The notes beneath the pieces are model-generated. The model searched no databases. It was not told the DNA's origin and saw nothing but the letters and a program-made list of their open reading frames with translations. A stretch of 64,000 bases of DNA from Prevotella sp. KH2C16. GTDB lineage: Bacteria; Bacteroidota; Bacteroidia; Bacteroidales; Bacteroidaceae. Positions 51,499 through 59,735 of the stretch are shown here, in pieces. Numbering within the stretch: the stretch's first letter is position 1; each line of letters opens with the position of its first letter. The translations under genes and the position numbers were made by a program. The DNA is taken from contig NZ_FOOW01000007.1 of assembly GCF_900113305.1 (NCBI RefSeq), positions 87,023 to 151,022 on the forward strand. Reading direction: 5' to 3'.

Positions 51499-52448
51499 GG
51501 TTCTATGATGGTTTTATCGTTCTTTACATCCTCCAGCGTGATGCCGAGGCAATAGCAGAAGATGGCCTCGCGGGCATATAGTCCGTTCTTGGCCTGCTGG
51601 ATATAGTAGGCATGCGGGTTCTCATCCACATCATATGCAATCTCGTTCACCCGTGGGAGAGGGTGCAGAATCTTCATGTTCGGCTTGGCCAGGGTGAGCA
51701 TTTCGTTCTTCAGGATATACACATTCTTCACGCGCTCATACTCCATCAGGTCGGAGAAGCGCTCTTTCTGTACGCGCGTCATATAGAGAATGTCGGCGTC
51801 GGCGATTACTTTATCGTTGAATGCGGTATGCTCCTGATACTGGATTCCGTGCTCCTTGCAGTAGAGTTTGTACTCCTGTGGCATGGCCAGTTCCTTTGGC
51901 GCAATGAAGTGGAAGGTCGGATTGAAGTGCCGCATGGCCATGATGAGGGAGTGAACCGTACGCCCGTACTTCAAGTCTCCTACCAGATAGATGTTCAGAT
52001 TGTCGAGCGTTCCCTGGGTTTTGTAGATGGAATAGAGGTCGAGCAGGCACTGCGAGGGGTGCATGTGGGCCCCGTCGCCGGCATTGACGATGGGCACGGG
52101 AGCCACTTCGCTGGCATATTGGGCCGCTCCCTCTATGTAATGTCGCATGGCGATGATGTCGGCATAGTTGCTCACCATGAGGATGGTGTCCTTCAGGGTT
52201 TCCCCCTTGGTGGTACTGGAGGTCTTGGCATCCGAGAATCCGATAACCCTTGCGCCGAGCCGGTTGGCCGCTGTCTGGAAGCTGAGCTGGGTGCGGGTGG
52301 ACGGTTCAAAGAAGAGCGTGGCCACGACTCGCCCCTTCAGCAGTTCCCGGTTGGGATGTTTCTCAAACTCCTGCGCCATCTCGAGCAGATAGAGCAGCTT
52401 CTCCCTCGAGAGGTCGGCAATCGTTACGAAGTTATGTTTTTCCGTCAT
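51495..52448 (-). CDS. pyrB: Aspartate carbamoyltransferase catalytic chain
   Basis: 317 residues from ATG 52448 ('[19 protein letters not shown]'). The carbamoyl-phosphate site '[12 protein letters not shown]', the '[16 protein letters not shown]' block and the aspartate-binding '[10 protein letters not shown]' are all intact. It catalyses the first committed step of pyrimidine synthesis. An ATG 42 nt upstream would add 14 poorly conserved residues. The leader carries TAACTTAG, one base off the -7 consensus. Confidence 0.97.
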   Translation of the reverse strand: MTEKHNFVTIADLSREKLLYLLEMAQEFEKHPNRELLKGRVVATLFFEPSTRTQLSFQTAANRLGARVIGFSDAKTSSTTKGETLKDTILMVSNYADIIAMRHYIEGAAQYASEVAPVPIVNAGDGAHMHPSQCLLDLYSIYKTQGTLDNLNIYLVGDLKYGRTVHSLIMAMRHFNPTFHFIAPKELAMPQEYKLYCKEHGIQYQEHTAFNDKVIADADILYMTRVQKERFSDLMEYERVKNVYILKNEMLTLAKPNMKILHPLPRVNEIAYDVDENPHAYYIQQAKNGLYAREAIFCYCLGITLEDVKNDKTIIEP

Positions 52449-52529
52449 GTTGTGGGTCGATGGTTCTGATTCGACCGCTAAGTTACACATAATTTTTAAT
52501 TTAATGGTGCTATTTTAAAAGAAAAATTG

Positions 52530-52537
52530 TATTTTTG
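52530..52537 (+). promoter_or_regulatory. -7 box TATTTTTG for the class A PBP gene
   Basis: TAnnTTTG match 23 nt before the ATG at 52561. Confidence 0.6.
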
Positions 52538-52560
52538 CATATATTTATGGATATTGGCAG

Positions 52561-54873
52561 ATGAGAAAATTGTTTATACGCTTCCTCTGGATAGCTCTTG
52601 TTTCGATAGTGGGCATATCGCTGATGGTTTTCGTCGCAATATGGAATGGCTGGGTGGGATATATGCCCGAGATGGAGGATATCATGAATCCGCTCGACCG
52701 GTCGGCCACTCAGGTGTATTCTTCCGACGGTATCGTGATGGGCACATGGAGTGCCAATCACGAGAACCGCATCATCATTCCCTATTCCAAATTGTCGCCC
52801 CATCTTGTCCACGCGCTGGTGTCTACCGAGGACGAACGGTTCTACGACCATTCGGGGATAGACTTCGTGGCTCTTGGGCGTGCCGTGGTGAAGCGGGGCA
52901 TCTTCGGTCAGGAGAATGCCGGCGGAGGGTCTACCATCACCCAGCAGTTGGCCAAGCAGCTCTATTCCTCGGTCGCCCATTCCTCGTTGGAGAGGCTTTT
53001 CCAGAAGCCGGTGGAGTGGGTCATCGCCGTCAAGCTTGAGCGCAACTTCACCAAGGAGGAGATTATTGCCCTCTATCTGAATAAGTTTAACTTCCTCCAC
53101 AATGCCGACGGCATCAAGACGGCGGCAAATACCTACTTCAACAAAGAGCCCGGCGACCTCACTATCTGCGAGGCCGCCACGCTGATAGGACTATGCAAGA
53201 ACCCCGCGCTCTTCAATCCCGTTCGCTTTCCGGAGCGTAGCAAGGAGCGGCGCAATGTGGTTCTCGGCCAGATGCAGAAGGCAGGCTTTCTCTCCGCGGA
53301 GGAATACCGCACTTATTGTGCGGAGCCTCTGAAGCTCAACTTCCACCGCATCGACCACAAGGACGGCACGGCCGCCTACTTCCGTGAGTTCCTGCGGCAG
53401 TATATGACGGCCAAGCGCCCCGATCGCGGCGATTATCCTTCTTGGAATCAGAATCAGTATGTATTCGACTCAATAGCATGGGTTTCAGACCCTTTATATG
53501 GATGGTGCAACAAGAACTTCAGGCCCGACGGCAAGCCTTATAATGTCTATACCGACGGCTTGAAGGTCTACACGACCATCGATTCGCGGATGCAGCAATA
53601 TGCCGAGGAGGCTGTCTACACCCATGTGGCCAAGTTCCTGCAGCCTAAGTTCTCCGCGGAGAACCGTCGCAAGCCGAATGCCCCGTTCACGGACAAGCTC
53701 ACCCCCACGGAGGTGCGCCGCATCCTGAACCGCTCGATGAGCCAGAGTGAGCGTTACCGGGTGATGAAGGCGGCCGGCGCAAGCGACGAGGAGATACGCA
53801 CGGCGTTCCGGACGAAGACGCCCATGACGGTGTTCACCTATCACGGAGAGATAGACACCACGATGACTCCCCTGGATTCCATACGCTACTACAAGTCGTT
53901 CCTCCGTGCGGGATTCATGAGCATGGATCCGAAAAACGGCAATGTGAAGGCCTATGTGGGCGGGTTGGACTATAATCACTTTATGTATGACATGGTGATG
54001 GGTGGCCGCCGTCAGGTGGGCTCCACCATCAAGCCGTTCCTCTACTCGCTGGCGATGGAGAACGGGTTCTCTCCCTGCGACCTCGCTCCCAATGTGCAGC
54101 GCACCTATATCGTGGCCGGAAGACCCTGGACACCGCGCAATGCCTCGCGCCGCCGCTACGGTTCGATGGTAACCTTGAAGTGGGGACTCGCCCAATCCAA
54201 CAACTGGATCTCGGCTTACCTCATGAGTCAGCTCAACCCGCAGCAGTTCGTGAGCCTGCTCCACGAGTTCGGCATCAACAATCCTGATATCCATGCCTCC
54301 ATGTCGCTGTGCCTCGGACCTTGTGAGGTATCGGTCGGCGAGATGGTGAGCGCCTACACCACCTTCGCCAACAACGGCATCCGATGTGCCCCGATATTCG
54401 TCTCCCGCATTGAAGACAACGAGGGGAATATCATCGCAAAGTTCCAGCCCCGCATGAACGAGGTCATCAGTTCGCAGAGCTGTTACAAGATGCTGGAGGA
54501 GCTGATGGCCGTCGTCGACGAGGGAACGGCCGGCCGGCTGCGCCACAGGTATAACTTCACGGGGCAGATAGGCGGCAAGACCGGCACCACCAACCGCAAC
54601 TCCGACGCATGGTTCGTGGGCTTCACGCCGCAGCTGGTGAGCGGATGCTGGGTGGGTGGCGAAGACCGCGACATTCACTTCGACACCATGGCGATGGGGC
54701 AGGGAGCCACGATGGCCCTGCCCATCTGGGCGCTCTACATGCAGAAGGTGTATAAAAACGCGTCGCTGCCCTATAAAGAGAATGCGGTGTTCGATATTCC
54801 CGAGGACTTCAATGCGTGTGCCAAGGACGAGACGAGCGTGGACCTGAACGGCATCGACGAAGTCTACGAATAG
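52561..54873 (+). CDS. Class A penicillin-binding protein (PBP1a-like)
   Basis: 770 residues. One N-terminal membrane helix (about 8-30) is followed by the GT51 glycosyltransferase domain with E90 in 'STEDERFYDHSGID' and 'GGGSTITQQLAKQL'. The transpeptidase domain follows with S488-x2-K491 ('GSTIKPFLYSLAME'), SxN 'QSNNWIS', and K673-TGTT. It polymerises and cross-links peptidoglycan in the periplasm. Divergent from pyrB. Confidence 0.95.
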   Translation: MRKLFIRFLWIALVSIVGISLMVFVAIWNGWVGYMPEMEDIMNPLDRSATQVYSSDGIVMGTWSANHENRIIIPYSKLSPHLVHALVSTEDERFYDHSGIDFVALGRAVVKRGIFGQENAGGGSTITQQLAKQLYSSVAHSSLERLFQKPVEWVIAVKLERNFTKEEIIALYLNKFNFLHNADGIKTAANTYFNKEPGDLTICEAATLIGLCKNPALFNPVRFPERSKERRNVVLGQMQKAGFLSAEEYRTYCAEPLKLNFHRIDHKDGTAAYFREFLRQYMTAKRPDRGDYPSWNQNQYVFDSIAWVSDPLYGWCNKNFRPDGKPYNVYTDGLKVYTTIDSRMQQYAEEAVYTHVAKFLQPKFSAENRRKPNAPFTDKLTPTEVRRILNRSMSQSERYRVMKAAGASDEEIRTAFRTKTPMTVFTYHGEIDTTMTPLDSIRYYKSFLRAGFMSMDPKNGNVKAYVGGLDYNHFMYDMVMGGRRQVGSTIKPFLYSLAMENGFSPCDLAPNVQRTYIVAGRPWTPRNASRRRYGSMVTLKWGLAQSNNWISAYLMSQLNPQQFVSLLHEFGINNPDIHASMSLCLGPCEVSVGEMVSAYTTFANNGIRCAPIFVSRIEDNEGNIIAKFQPRMNEVISSQSCYKMLEELMAVVDEGTAGRLRHRYNFTGQIGGKTGTTNRNSDAWFVGFTPQLVSGCWVGGEDRDIHFDTMAMGQGATMALPIWALYMQKVYKNASLPYKENAVFDIPEDFNACAKDETSVDLNGIDEVYE

Positions 54874-54893
54874 CGGACTCGCATGCTCCGGGC

Positions 54894-55319
54894 TCACCTC
54901 TCCACGGCGTTCACCGGGGCAAACTTCACCTCGACATCCTCGCAGAAGGTCTTCTTCTGCCGGCCGTGGCGGCCGCTCTTCCGCCCCTCGGGCACGAAAC
55001 GGCACTTTACGCCCTTGATGTTCATGCCGATGTGGAAGGCCTCCGGCTTCTCGGCTGGCAGACTTTCCACGGTGAGGTGAAACCGTCCGAGGCCGTCGAT
55101 GACCACGGTCTTTCCCCCTTGCAGCATCTCGGTCATGGTGTCGGTGAGGGCGTCCATCATGCCTTTCACCTCTCCCCGCGTGAAGGTGGTGTTTGCCTCT
55201 ATCGCGCGGGCGATGTCGTCGGTGTGAGCCTCGCCCGTCGATAAGGTCTTTGCAAACCACTTGCCGCTGTTCTTGTCGTGCGGCATCCTGTTTCTCATAA
55301 GCTTGATTAAAATTGCCAT
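54894..55319 (-). CDS. HU-like DNA-binding protein (HU-HIG type)
   Basis: 141 residues from ATG 55319 ('MAILIKLMRNRMPHDKNSGKW'). The HU fold is recognisable in 'TDDIARAIEANTTFTRGEVKG' and 'TVVIDGLGRFHLTVE', with a longer, basic C-terminus ('GRKSGRHGRQKKTF'). Such Bacteroidota-specific histone-like proteins are numerous and little characterised. The frame extends upstream through array A3 but without a start. A candidate promoter (55521-55528) lies about 200 nt upstream, which would place array A3 inside the 5' leader. The PBP gene is convergent, 20 nt away. Confidence 0.85.
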   Translation of the reverse strand: MAILIKLMRNRMPHDKNSGKWFAKTLSTGEAHTDDIARAIEANTTFTRGEVKGMMDALTDTMTEMLQGGKTVVIDGLGRFHLTVESLPAEKPEAFHIGMNIKGVKCRFVPEGRKSGRHGRQKKTFCEDVEVKFAPVNAVER

Positions 55320-55401
55320 AGTGTGTTTGAATTTAGGTTGGTAATATGTTCTTTCGTTCGTATAGATTCCCGTTCCGAAGGCAGAAAGCCGTTCCCCGTT
55401 T

Positions 55402-55467
55402 GACAAAATCACCGATTTTGTCCCATGATTTCGCCGATTTTGTCGCACAATCTCGCCGATTTTGTCA
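55402..55467. repeat. 22-nt palindromic array, family A, 3 units (A3)
   Basis: Units start at 55402, 55424 and 55446, with cores such as ACAAAATCACCGATTTTGT. In-register windows before (55380-55401, GCCGT) and after (55468-55489, ACGGC) have core-like pentamers with other arms. Confidence 0.85.
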
Positions 55468-55520
55468 GGCTGATAACGGCTGACAGGATTCCTCCTCCTT
55501 GCCTTTCGGGATTCCAACTG

Positions 55521-55528
55521 CAAAGATA
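55521..55528 (-). promoter_or_regulatory. -7 box TATCTTTG, candidate promoter of the HU-like gene
   Basis: TAnnTTTG match about 200 nt before the HU-like ATG. Array A3 lies in the intervening leader. Confidence 0.5.
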
Positions 55529-55675
55529 AGACCTCTTTCCGCTTTTTCCAAAAGTAAACTGCGGCTTTTGGGGCAAAACGGGGTGGCTGCGAGGCATAAA
55601 TTTATAGATGTGTTAAAATAGTCATGTTCGGGACAGAAAAACAAAGAATAATTAGTATCCTGTGCATTTTTTGAC

Positions 55676-55683
55676 TATTTTTG
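55676..55683 (+). promoter_or_regulatory. -7 box TATTTTTG, candidate promoter for 55861-57039
   Basis: TAnnTTTG match with a long (about 170 nt) leader to the first gene. Confidence 0.4.
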
Positions 55684-55860
55684 CCCTGGACGAGAGGCAC
55701 TCGGCCGTGTGAAAACAAGTTTTTATTATACAACTCTATAAAACCTTTACCTTATGGATTTGAATTTAAAACATCTTTTGAAGTGGACAGAAAACAAATG
55801 AAGGAAGCCCTGAAGAGGTGGGACGAACAATGGATTACAAAAAAATAAAGCCGACTAATC

Positions 55861-56394
55861 ATGAGAAGAAGATACCTGTTCATACTGGCGGGCGTTATCG
55901 TTTCGGCGCTGCTGCTTGTCCTCGTGCTGATGGATAGGCATTATCGCAATTATTATATAACGGGTCTGACCATGGAGAAAGTCTCGCCCGGCAGTCAGAA
56001 AGATGCCGTCGGATGTTATCTCGTGTCATTCTCCGTCCGCTATTCCAATCCGGAGTATGGACTGTTCATAGGCGGGTTGCAACCTGGTCTTAATGGACTT
56101 GAGAAAAAGATTCGCGCCATCACATTCTATGCCAGTCGCCGGCAGGCAATCAGCTCGCCCATTCGGGTCTTGCCGGATGCGGCGGGCATGAATGAAGAAG
56201 GTTTCCGAGAGGAAGACGGCACGGCTTCTGAAGCCTTCGGAATAGATTCTCTCGTGAGGGGCATAAACGACAATAGCATTTTCAGGGGTGGATATGGAGG
56301 ACGATTTGTGGCAGTGATTGATTCCGTGGAAGAAAGCCCCATGGCCGTGGAAGTGGTGTTTGAAGACGGCTCAAGGCTTAGGGGCGGTCTGTAG
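55861..56394 (+). CDS. Membrane-anchored protein, unknown function
   Basis: 177 residues, not recognised. One N-terminal helix (about 5-24, 'YLFILAGVIVSALLLVLVLM') is followed by a soluble domain with 'VGCYLVSFSVRYSNPEYGLFIGG' and a C-terminal 'AVEVVFEDGSRLRGGL'. It probably sits in the inner membrane facing the periplasm. The next gene starts 27 nt downstream; both may be lineage-specific. Confidence 0.65.
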   Translation: MRRRYLFILAGVIVSALLLVLVLMDRHYRNYYITGLTMEKVSPGSQKDAVGCYLVSFSVRYSNPEYGLFIGGLQPGLNGLEKKIRAITFYASRRQAISSPIRVLPDAAGMNEEGFREEDGTASEAFGIDSLVRGINDNSIFRGGYGGRFVAVIDSVEESPMAVEVVFEDGSRLRGGL

Positions 56395-56421
56395 TTTGTG
56401 GACTGGCACCGCATTTGCTAA

Positions 56422-57039
56422 ATGAGAACCATGTTAAAGAGACTAATGATGAAAGAATTAAGGAATATAGTTTGTCGGGGATTATTGGTGTTCCTTGTGT
56501 TGTTTCTGTCGCAATGTGCTCATCATGAGAATAGCTATGAGGGACTTGTCGACAACTTTAACGAGCACGAAGAAGATTTTTCTGAACTGATAGCAACTTT
56601 CAGTCTTCAATTAAAACATCATGACACGGGGAACTATCAGATGGAACTAACGGTAGGGCAGGACCGCGATTCCATCTTCATAGGTCGTACACCTTATATT
56701 ATCAATGAAGAGCCAGGGGAGCAACCGGTTCGTCTGTGGTTGAGAAAGGGGACTCCTGAATACCGAAACGGCCTCAAAGAGTTAGGCTGGACGGAGATTT
56801 CCGCGAGCAGGGCAGGAGCTTTGTTGCGCCGCGTGAACTGCAAGACGATTCGCTCGGTGAACTATAGCGGGGGCTGCCAGATAGAGATTCTGCCGGAGGG
56901 TGATGATGCCTTTGTCTCCCATTCCTATTTATATTATGAGCGGCCTATCACCGGGGATAGCGTCAAGACTTATGGAAAACCTGTCAGTCATTCTGCGATA
57001 GGACGGCATTGCACGGTCTCCGTTATCTCCGTTCTGTGA
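56422..57039 (+). CDS. Putative lipoprotein, unknown function
   Basis: 205 residues. A long N-terminal basic stretch is followed by a hydrophobic helix and lipobox 'LFLSQC' (Cys near residue 32); internal ATGs at 56431 or 56449 could be the true start and would give a more normal signal peptide. The mature part is acidic ('YEGLVDNFNEHEEDFSEL') with no recognised domain. Probably a periplasmic-face lipoprotein. Confidence 0.6.
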   Translation: MRTMLKRLMMKELRNIVCRGLLVFLVLFLSQCAHHENSYEGLVDNFNEHEEDFSELIATFSLQLKHHDTGNYQMELTVGQDRDSIFIGRTPYIINEEPGEQPVRLWLRKGTPEYRNGLKELGWTEISASRAGALLRRVNCKTIRSVNYSGGCQIEILPEGDDAFVSHSYLYYERPITGDSVKTYGKPVSHSAIGRHCTVSVISVL

Positions 57040-57210
57040 ATCCTGTTCTGTGTGATGCCCTTTTGTTGCGGTTGATGAATAAATTAAACGAGGAGAAGAC
57101 AAGGCCTTATACCCAGATTGCTCCGATGACAACAATCTTAATAAATATAATGAAAACCGAGTAGGCGATGATAATTTTTCTAATCTTAAAGTATTAACGA
57201 AAGGATGTAA

Positions 57211-57774
57211 ATGATGAAACCAAGAGCTTTTTTATTAATTCTGTCCCTGTTCCTGCTGTCTTTGCCATTGCGGGCACAAACGAACTATTATCAAACCACC
57301 AAGGATTTTCATGAGGACGGGTATGTTTATCGATGCGAAACATACGGCGGCTCGGGATATTTGCAATTGTATAATCTGAACAACAAATACATACATGTTT
57401 CGCAGAAGTATCTTGCTACAGGAAAGAATGTGCCTATGTATGACATGACCGAGGAGTTCGAGAAAGAGAACTGGACAAAGCCTAAATGCTATTCTATAGT
57501 TAATAATGCTTTTACCAAGGAGCAGACGGAAAGTTGCAGGGGACATACTTTGGGGATAGAGCTTTATATTAATTCTGAGACAGGAAAGGTGATGGAAGTA
57601 AGTTTCGACTTTGTTAATTTCGGGCCTTTTGCCTATATTCCGGTCTCCGTGTTTCGAAAGATTGAAACGCAGTTAATAGAGGGCGTGTGGTTCGTACCTA
57701 CTGAAGGAGGTCGTAAGTTGAACTATATCTCCCTTTACTGGAACCAAGAACTCGGCACTCAGATACATAAATGA
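57211..57774 (+). CDS. Secreted protein, unknown function
   Basis: 187 residues with a clean signal peptide (about 1-22, ending 'PLRAQ'). The mature part begins 'TNYYQTTKDFHEDGYVYRCETY' and contains three cysteines. It ends with a small beta-rich section ('KLNYISLYWNQELGTQ'). Unusually AT-rich for the window. It resembles short secreted proteins seen in several Bacteroides/Prevotella genomes, but I cannot name a family. Confidence 0.65.
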   Translation: MMKPRAFLLILSLFLLSLPLRAQTNYYQTTKDFHEDGYVYRCETYGGSGYLQLYNLNNKYIHVSQKYLATGKNVPMYDMTEEFEKENWTKPKCYSIVNNAFTKEQTESCRGHTLGIELYINSETGKVMEVSFDFVNFGPFAYIPVSVFRKIETQLIEGVWFVPTEGGRKLNYISLYWNQELGTQIHK

Positions 57775-57859
57775 TGCCCTCCGTATGCGTCAGAAGTTGA
57801 AGATCGGCCTGCTGTTATGCCCTTCGTGAGCATGCCCGAGGGGCAGGTAGAGCACGGCC

Positions 57860-58761
57860 TTACCTCTTTTTGAATTCCGCGAAGCGGTAGTTGGGATAGT
57901 ATTCGGTCTTGTCTCCAAACTGGTATGCCGTGGAGTCTTGTAGCTCGCACCTCACGCTCAGGCTGACGGAGTCCTTCTGGTGCTTGGCCGTCTTGAACTT
58001 CACGGTGGCCGTCTTGGTGGAGTCGCAGTCAATCTCAAGCGACCGCAATGCCACCTCATAGTCAATGGGGAGTGCCCTTGCAAAATCAGCTCGTCATCGG
58101 CATGCCCGCCCCCGGCAAGAAGTCTACTGATGAGCGGGGAACGCAGGTATTGCTCGAAGAGCGGCTTCAGTTGCTCCACGGTGGGCTGCGCCACCTTCTT
58201 CTGGTGCAGGTAGAGGGTCATGAATTCGTCGAGGCTGTTGATAATGTCGCTTTCCTCGTCGCCCACCTCCATTGTGAGCACATAGAGATCCGGCTTGCGG
58301 CCGGGGGTGTAGCAGTAGAGCATGTTCCAGCAGGCGTCAGTCTCGGGCTCGCAGTCCCATGCTTGCAGATACAAGGTGTTGTCGGTGGTGAGCAGAGGCG
58401 CCACTCCCTGCAGTTGGCACACCCCCTCTTTGCCTACGAAAGTCTTGGTGCGCAGCTCCTTGTCCTTGCACAGCAGCTTGTTATTATAATATAAGGTGAG
58501 GAACGCGGAGTTGTCTCTCACGGGGTAGTCAGACTTCGGGTCGATGACCAACTCATTGGGCTCAACGCGCAGATGAATGCGCCAGGCTCCTATGATGGTA
58601 TCCGTAACGCCTGCAGGGGAGCTGTAGACGGTGTCGCTTACGGCGGCGGACCGGTCGGTTTTCAACATGCTCTTGCTGTCGGATTTCGTAGCCGTAGTGG
58701 CATTCCTTGTGCCGCATCCTGCGAGGATGAGCATCAGGACGAAGGACAGGAGAGATTTCAT
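57860..58761 (-). pseudogene. Lipoprotein gene broken by a single-base frameshift
   Basis: The first 223 or so codons from ATG 58761 encode a lipoprotein with a perfect lipobox ('LMLILAGC', Cys16). Near 58088 the frame runs into a GC-rich nonsense tail, while a second frame continues with sensible protein ('DFARALPIDYEVALRSLEID' onward to 57860). Adding one base after 'GAGCT' on the coding strand joins the two into a protein of about 299 residues. Either a real recent mutation or a sequencing error. Function of the intact form unknown. It lies 40 nt after the SGNH hydrolase gene on the same strand. Confidence 0.7.
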
Positions 58762-58800
58762 CTTGTGAGCAAGTTTATGGGTTGAGGTGGTTATACCTTG

Positions 58801-59649
58801 TCAATTCAGGCGGCAGGGCAGGCCGAGGAGCTGGAAGAAGAGGGTCTGGGCCATGATTCTGTGCCCGTAGTCGTTAGGGTGCAAGAGGTCGTCGGGGGCA
58901 TTGAACTTCTTCGCCTGCTCCTTGATGAGTGGGAATAGGCCGGACAGGCTGCCGAGGTCTATCACGGGAACGGCCCACACCTCCTGTGTCTCCTTGATAG
59001 CTTTCACATACTTGTCGAGGTAGAGTCCGGCTCCGTTTTGATACGATTCGTCAATCTGGATGTTCCGGTCTTTATGGGTAAAGAGTGCCCTGTGGAGCGG
59101 GGTGAGTATCACGACCTGCTTGTCGGGATACATCGTCTTGAGCTTCTTCATGGCAATGTTGATGCGCCCTTTCAGCGTTTTCTGGTTGTAGTCGAAGTGT
59201 CTCCGGGTTCGTGTAACGACCTGCTTTGGCTGCCCCCACCGCTTTACGGTCGTCTGCTCCTTGGTCTCGGTATACCAGATGCCGATGGGCAGATCGGCAT
59301 AGTAGTCGTTTGTGCCCATGAATATCAGTATGGCGTCAAACTCATTGCCGTGTTGTTTGTAGAGGCTGTCGGCCTGATTGGGCACATCATCCCATTGCCG
59401 GCCGCTTACGCCATAGACATAGCTGGTGGCATGGAGCCATTCTTCCAGATATTTCCAGTATTTGGTCTTCGACGCGTGGTTGTCCGGGTCGGTGATGGAA
59501 TCGCCGAAATAGGCAATGCGCGCAAACTGCCAGGGATGGATTTCCCGCAGGGCCTCGATGTTGTAGCCCGGATATCCGGGTGCCTGAGCCATGATGCCGA
59601 GTGTAGGGAAGAGGCACATGGCGATGAAGGATATAATTCTTGTTTTCAT
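58801..59649 (-). CDS. Secreted SGNH/GDSL hydrolase
   Basis: 282 residues with a signal peptide (about 1-21, ending 'GIMAQ'). The catalytic Ser is S51 in 'YFGDSITD'; block III is 'MGTNDYY'; the catalytic Asp/His pair is in 'DDLLHPNDYGH' (about 260-270). Likely an esterase or acetyl-esterase acting on polysaccharides or lipids in the periplasm. It sits between a TPR protein gene and the broken lipoprotein gene on the same strand. Confidence 0.88.
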   Translation of the reverse strand: MKTRIISFIAMCLFPTLGIMAQAPGYPGYNIEALREIHPWQFARIAYFGDSITDPDNHASKTKYWKYLEEWLHATSYVYGVSGRQWDDVPNQADSLYKQHGNEFDAILIFMGTNDYYADLPIGIWYTETKEQTTVKRWGQPKQVVTRTRRHFDYNQKTLKGRINIAMKKLKTMYPDKQVVILTPLHRALFTHKDRNIQIDESYQNGAGLYLDKYVKAIKETQEVWAVPVIDLGSLSGLFPLIKEQAKKFNAPDDLLHPNDYGHRIMAQTLFFQLLGLPCRLN

Positions 59650-59735
59650 TCCAAATGGATTATTTGTATGTCAGGTTATGGGGGGAGCAGGGCGGCATCT
59701 GCCTCCCGCGCGTCTTGCCCCCATGCTCTCGGGAG

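Larger units (their letters stand above)
55320..55860. other. Divergent intergenic region with array A3
   Basis: 541 nt without a convincing gene. It holds array A3 (55402-55467), a minus-strand -7 box (55521-55528) for the HU-like gene and a plus-strand -7 box (55676-55683) for the downstream gene. Two tiny frames (15 and 16 codons, 55754-55850) precede the next gene but look accidental. Confidence 0.6.

Noticed and set aside
53494..55260. 588-codon open frame on the minus strand
   Set aside because: Antisense to the class A PBP gene and then out of frame through the HU-like gene. No conserved motifs.
57074..57163. Small frames between 57039 and 57211, including a hydrophobic 26-codon minus-strand stretch
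   Set aside because: The plus-strand frame is 29 codons without a convincing context. The minus-strand stretch looks like a membrane helix but has no ATG/GTG/TTG start; at most a remnant.
59650..59735. Rho-independent terminator between the TPR and SGNH genes
   Set aside because: GC-rich with some complementarity (GGGGGAG / CTCCCG-like), but no clean stem with a T tract.
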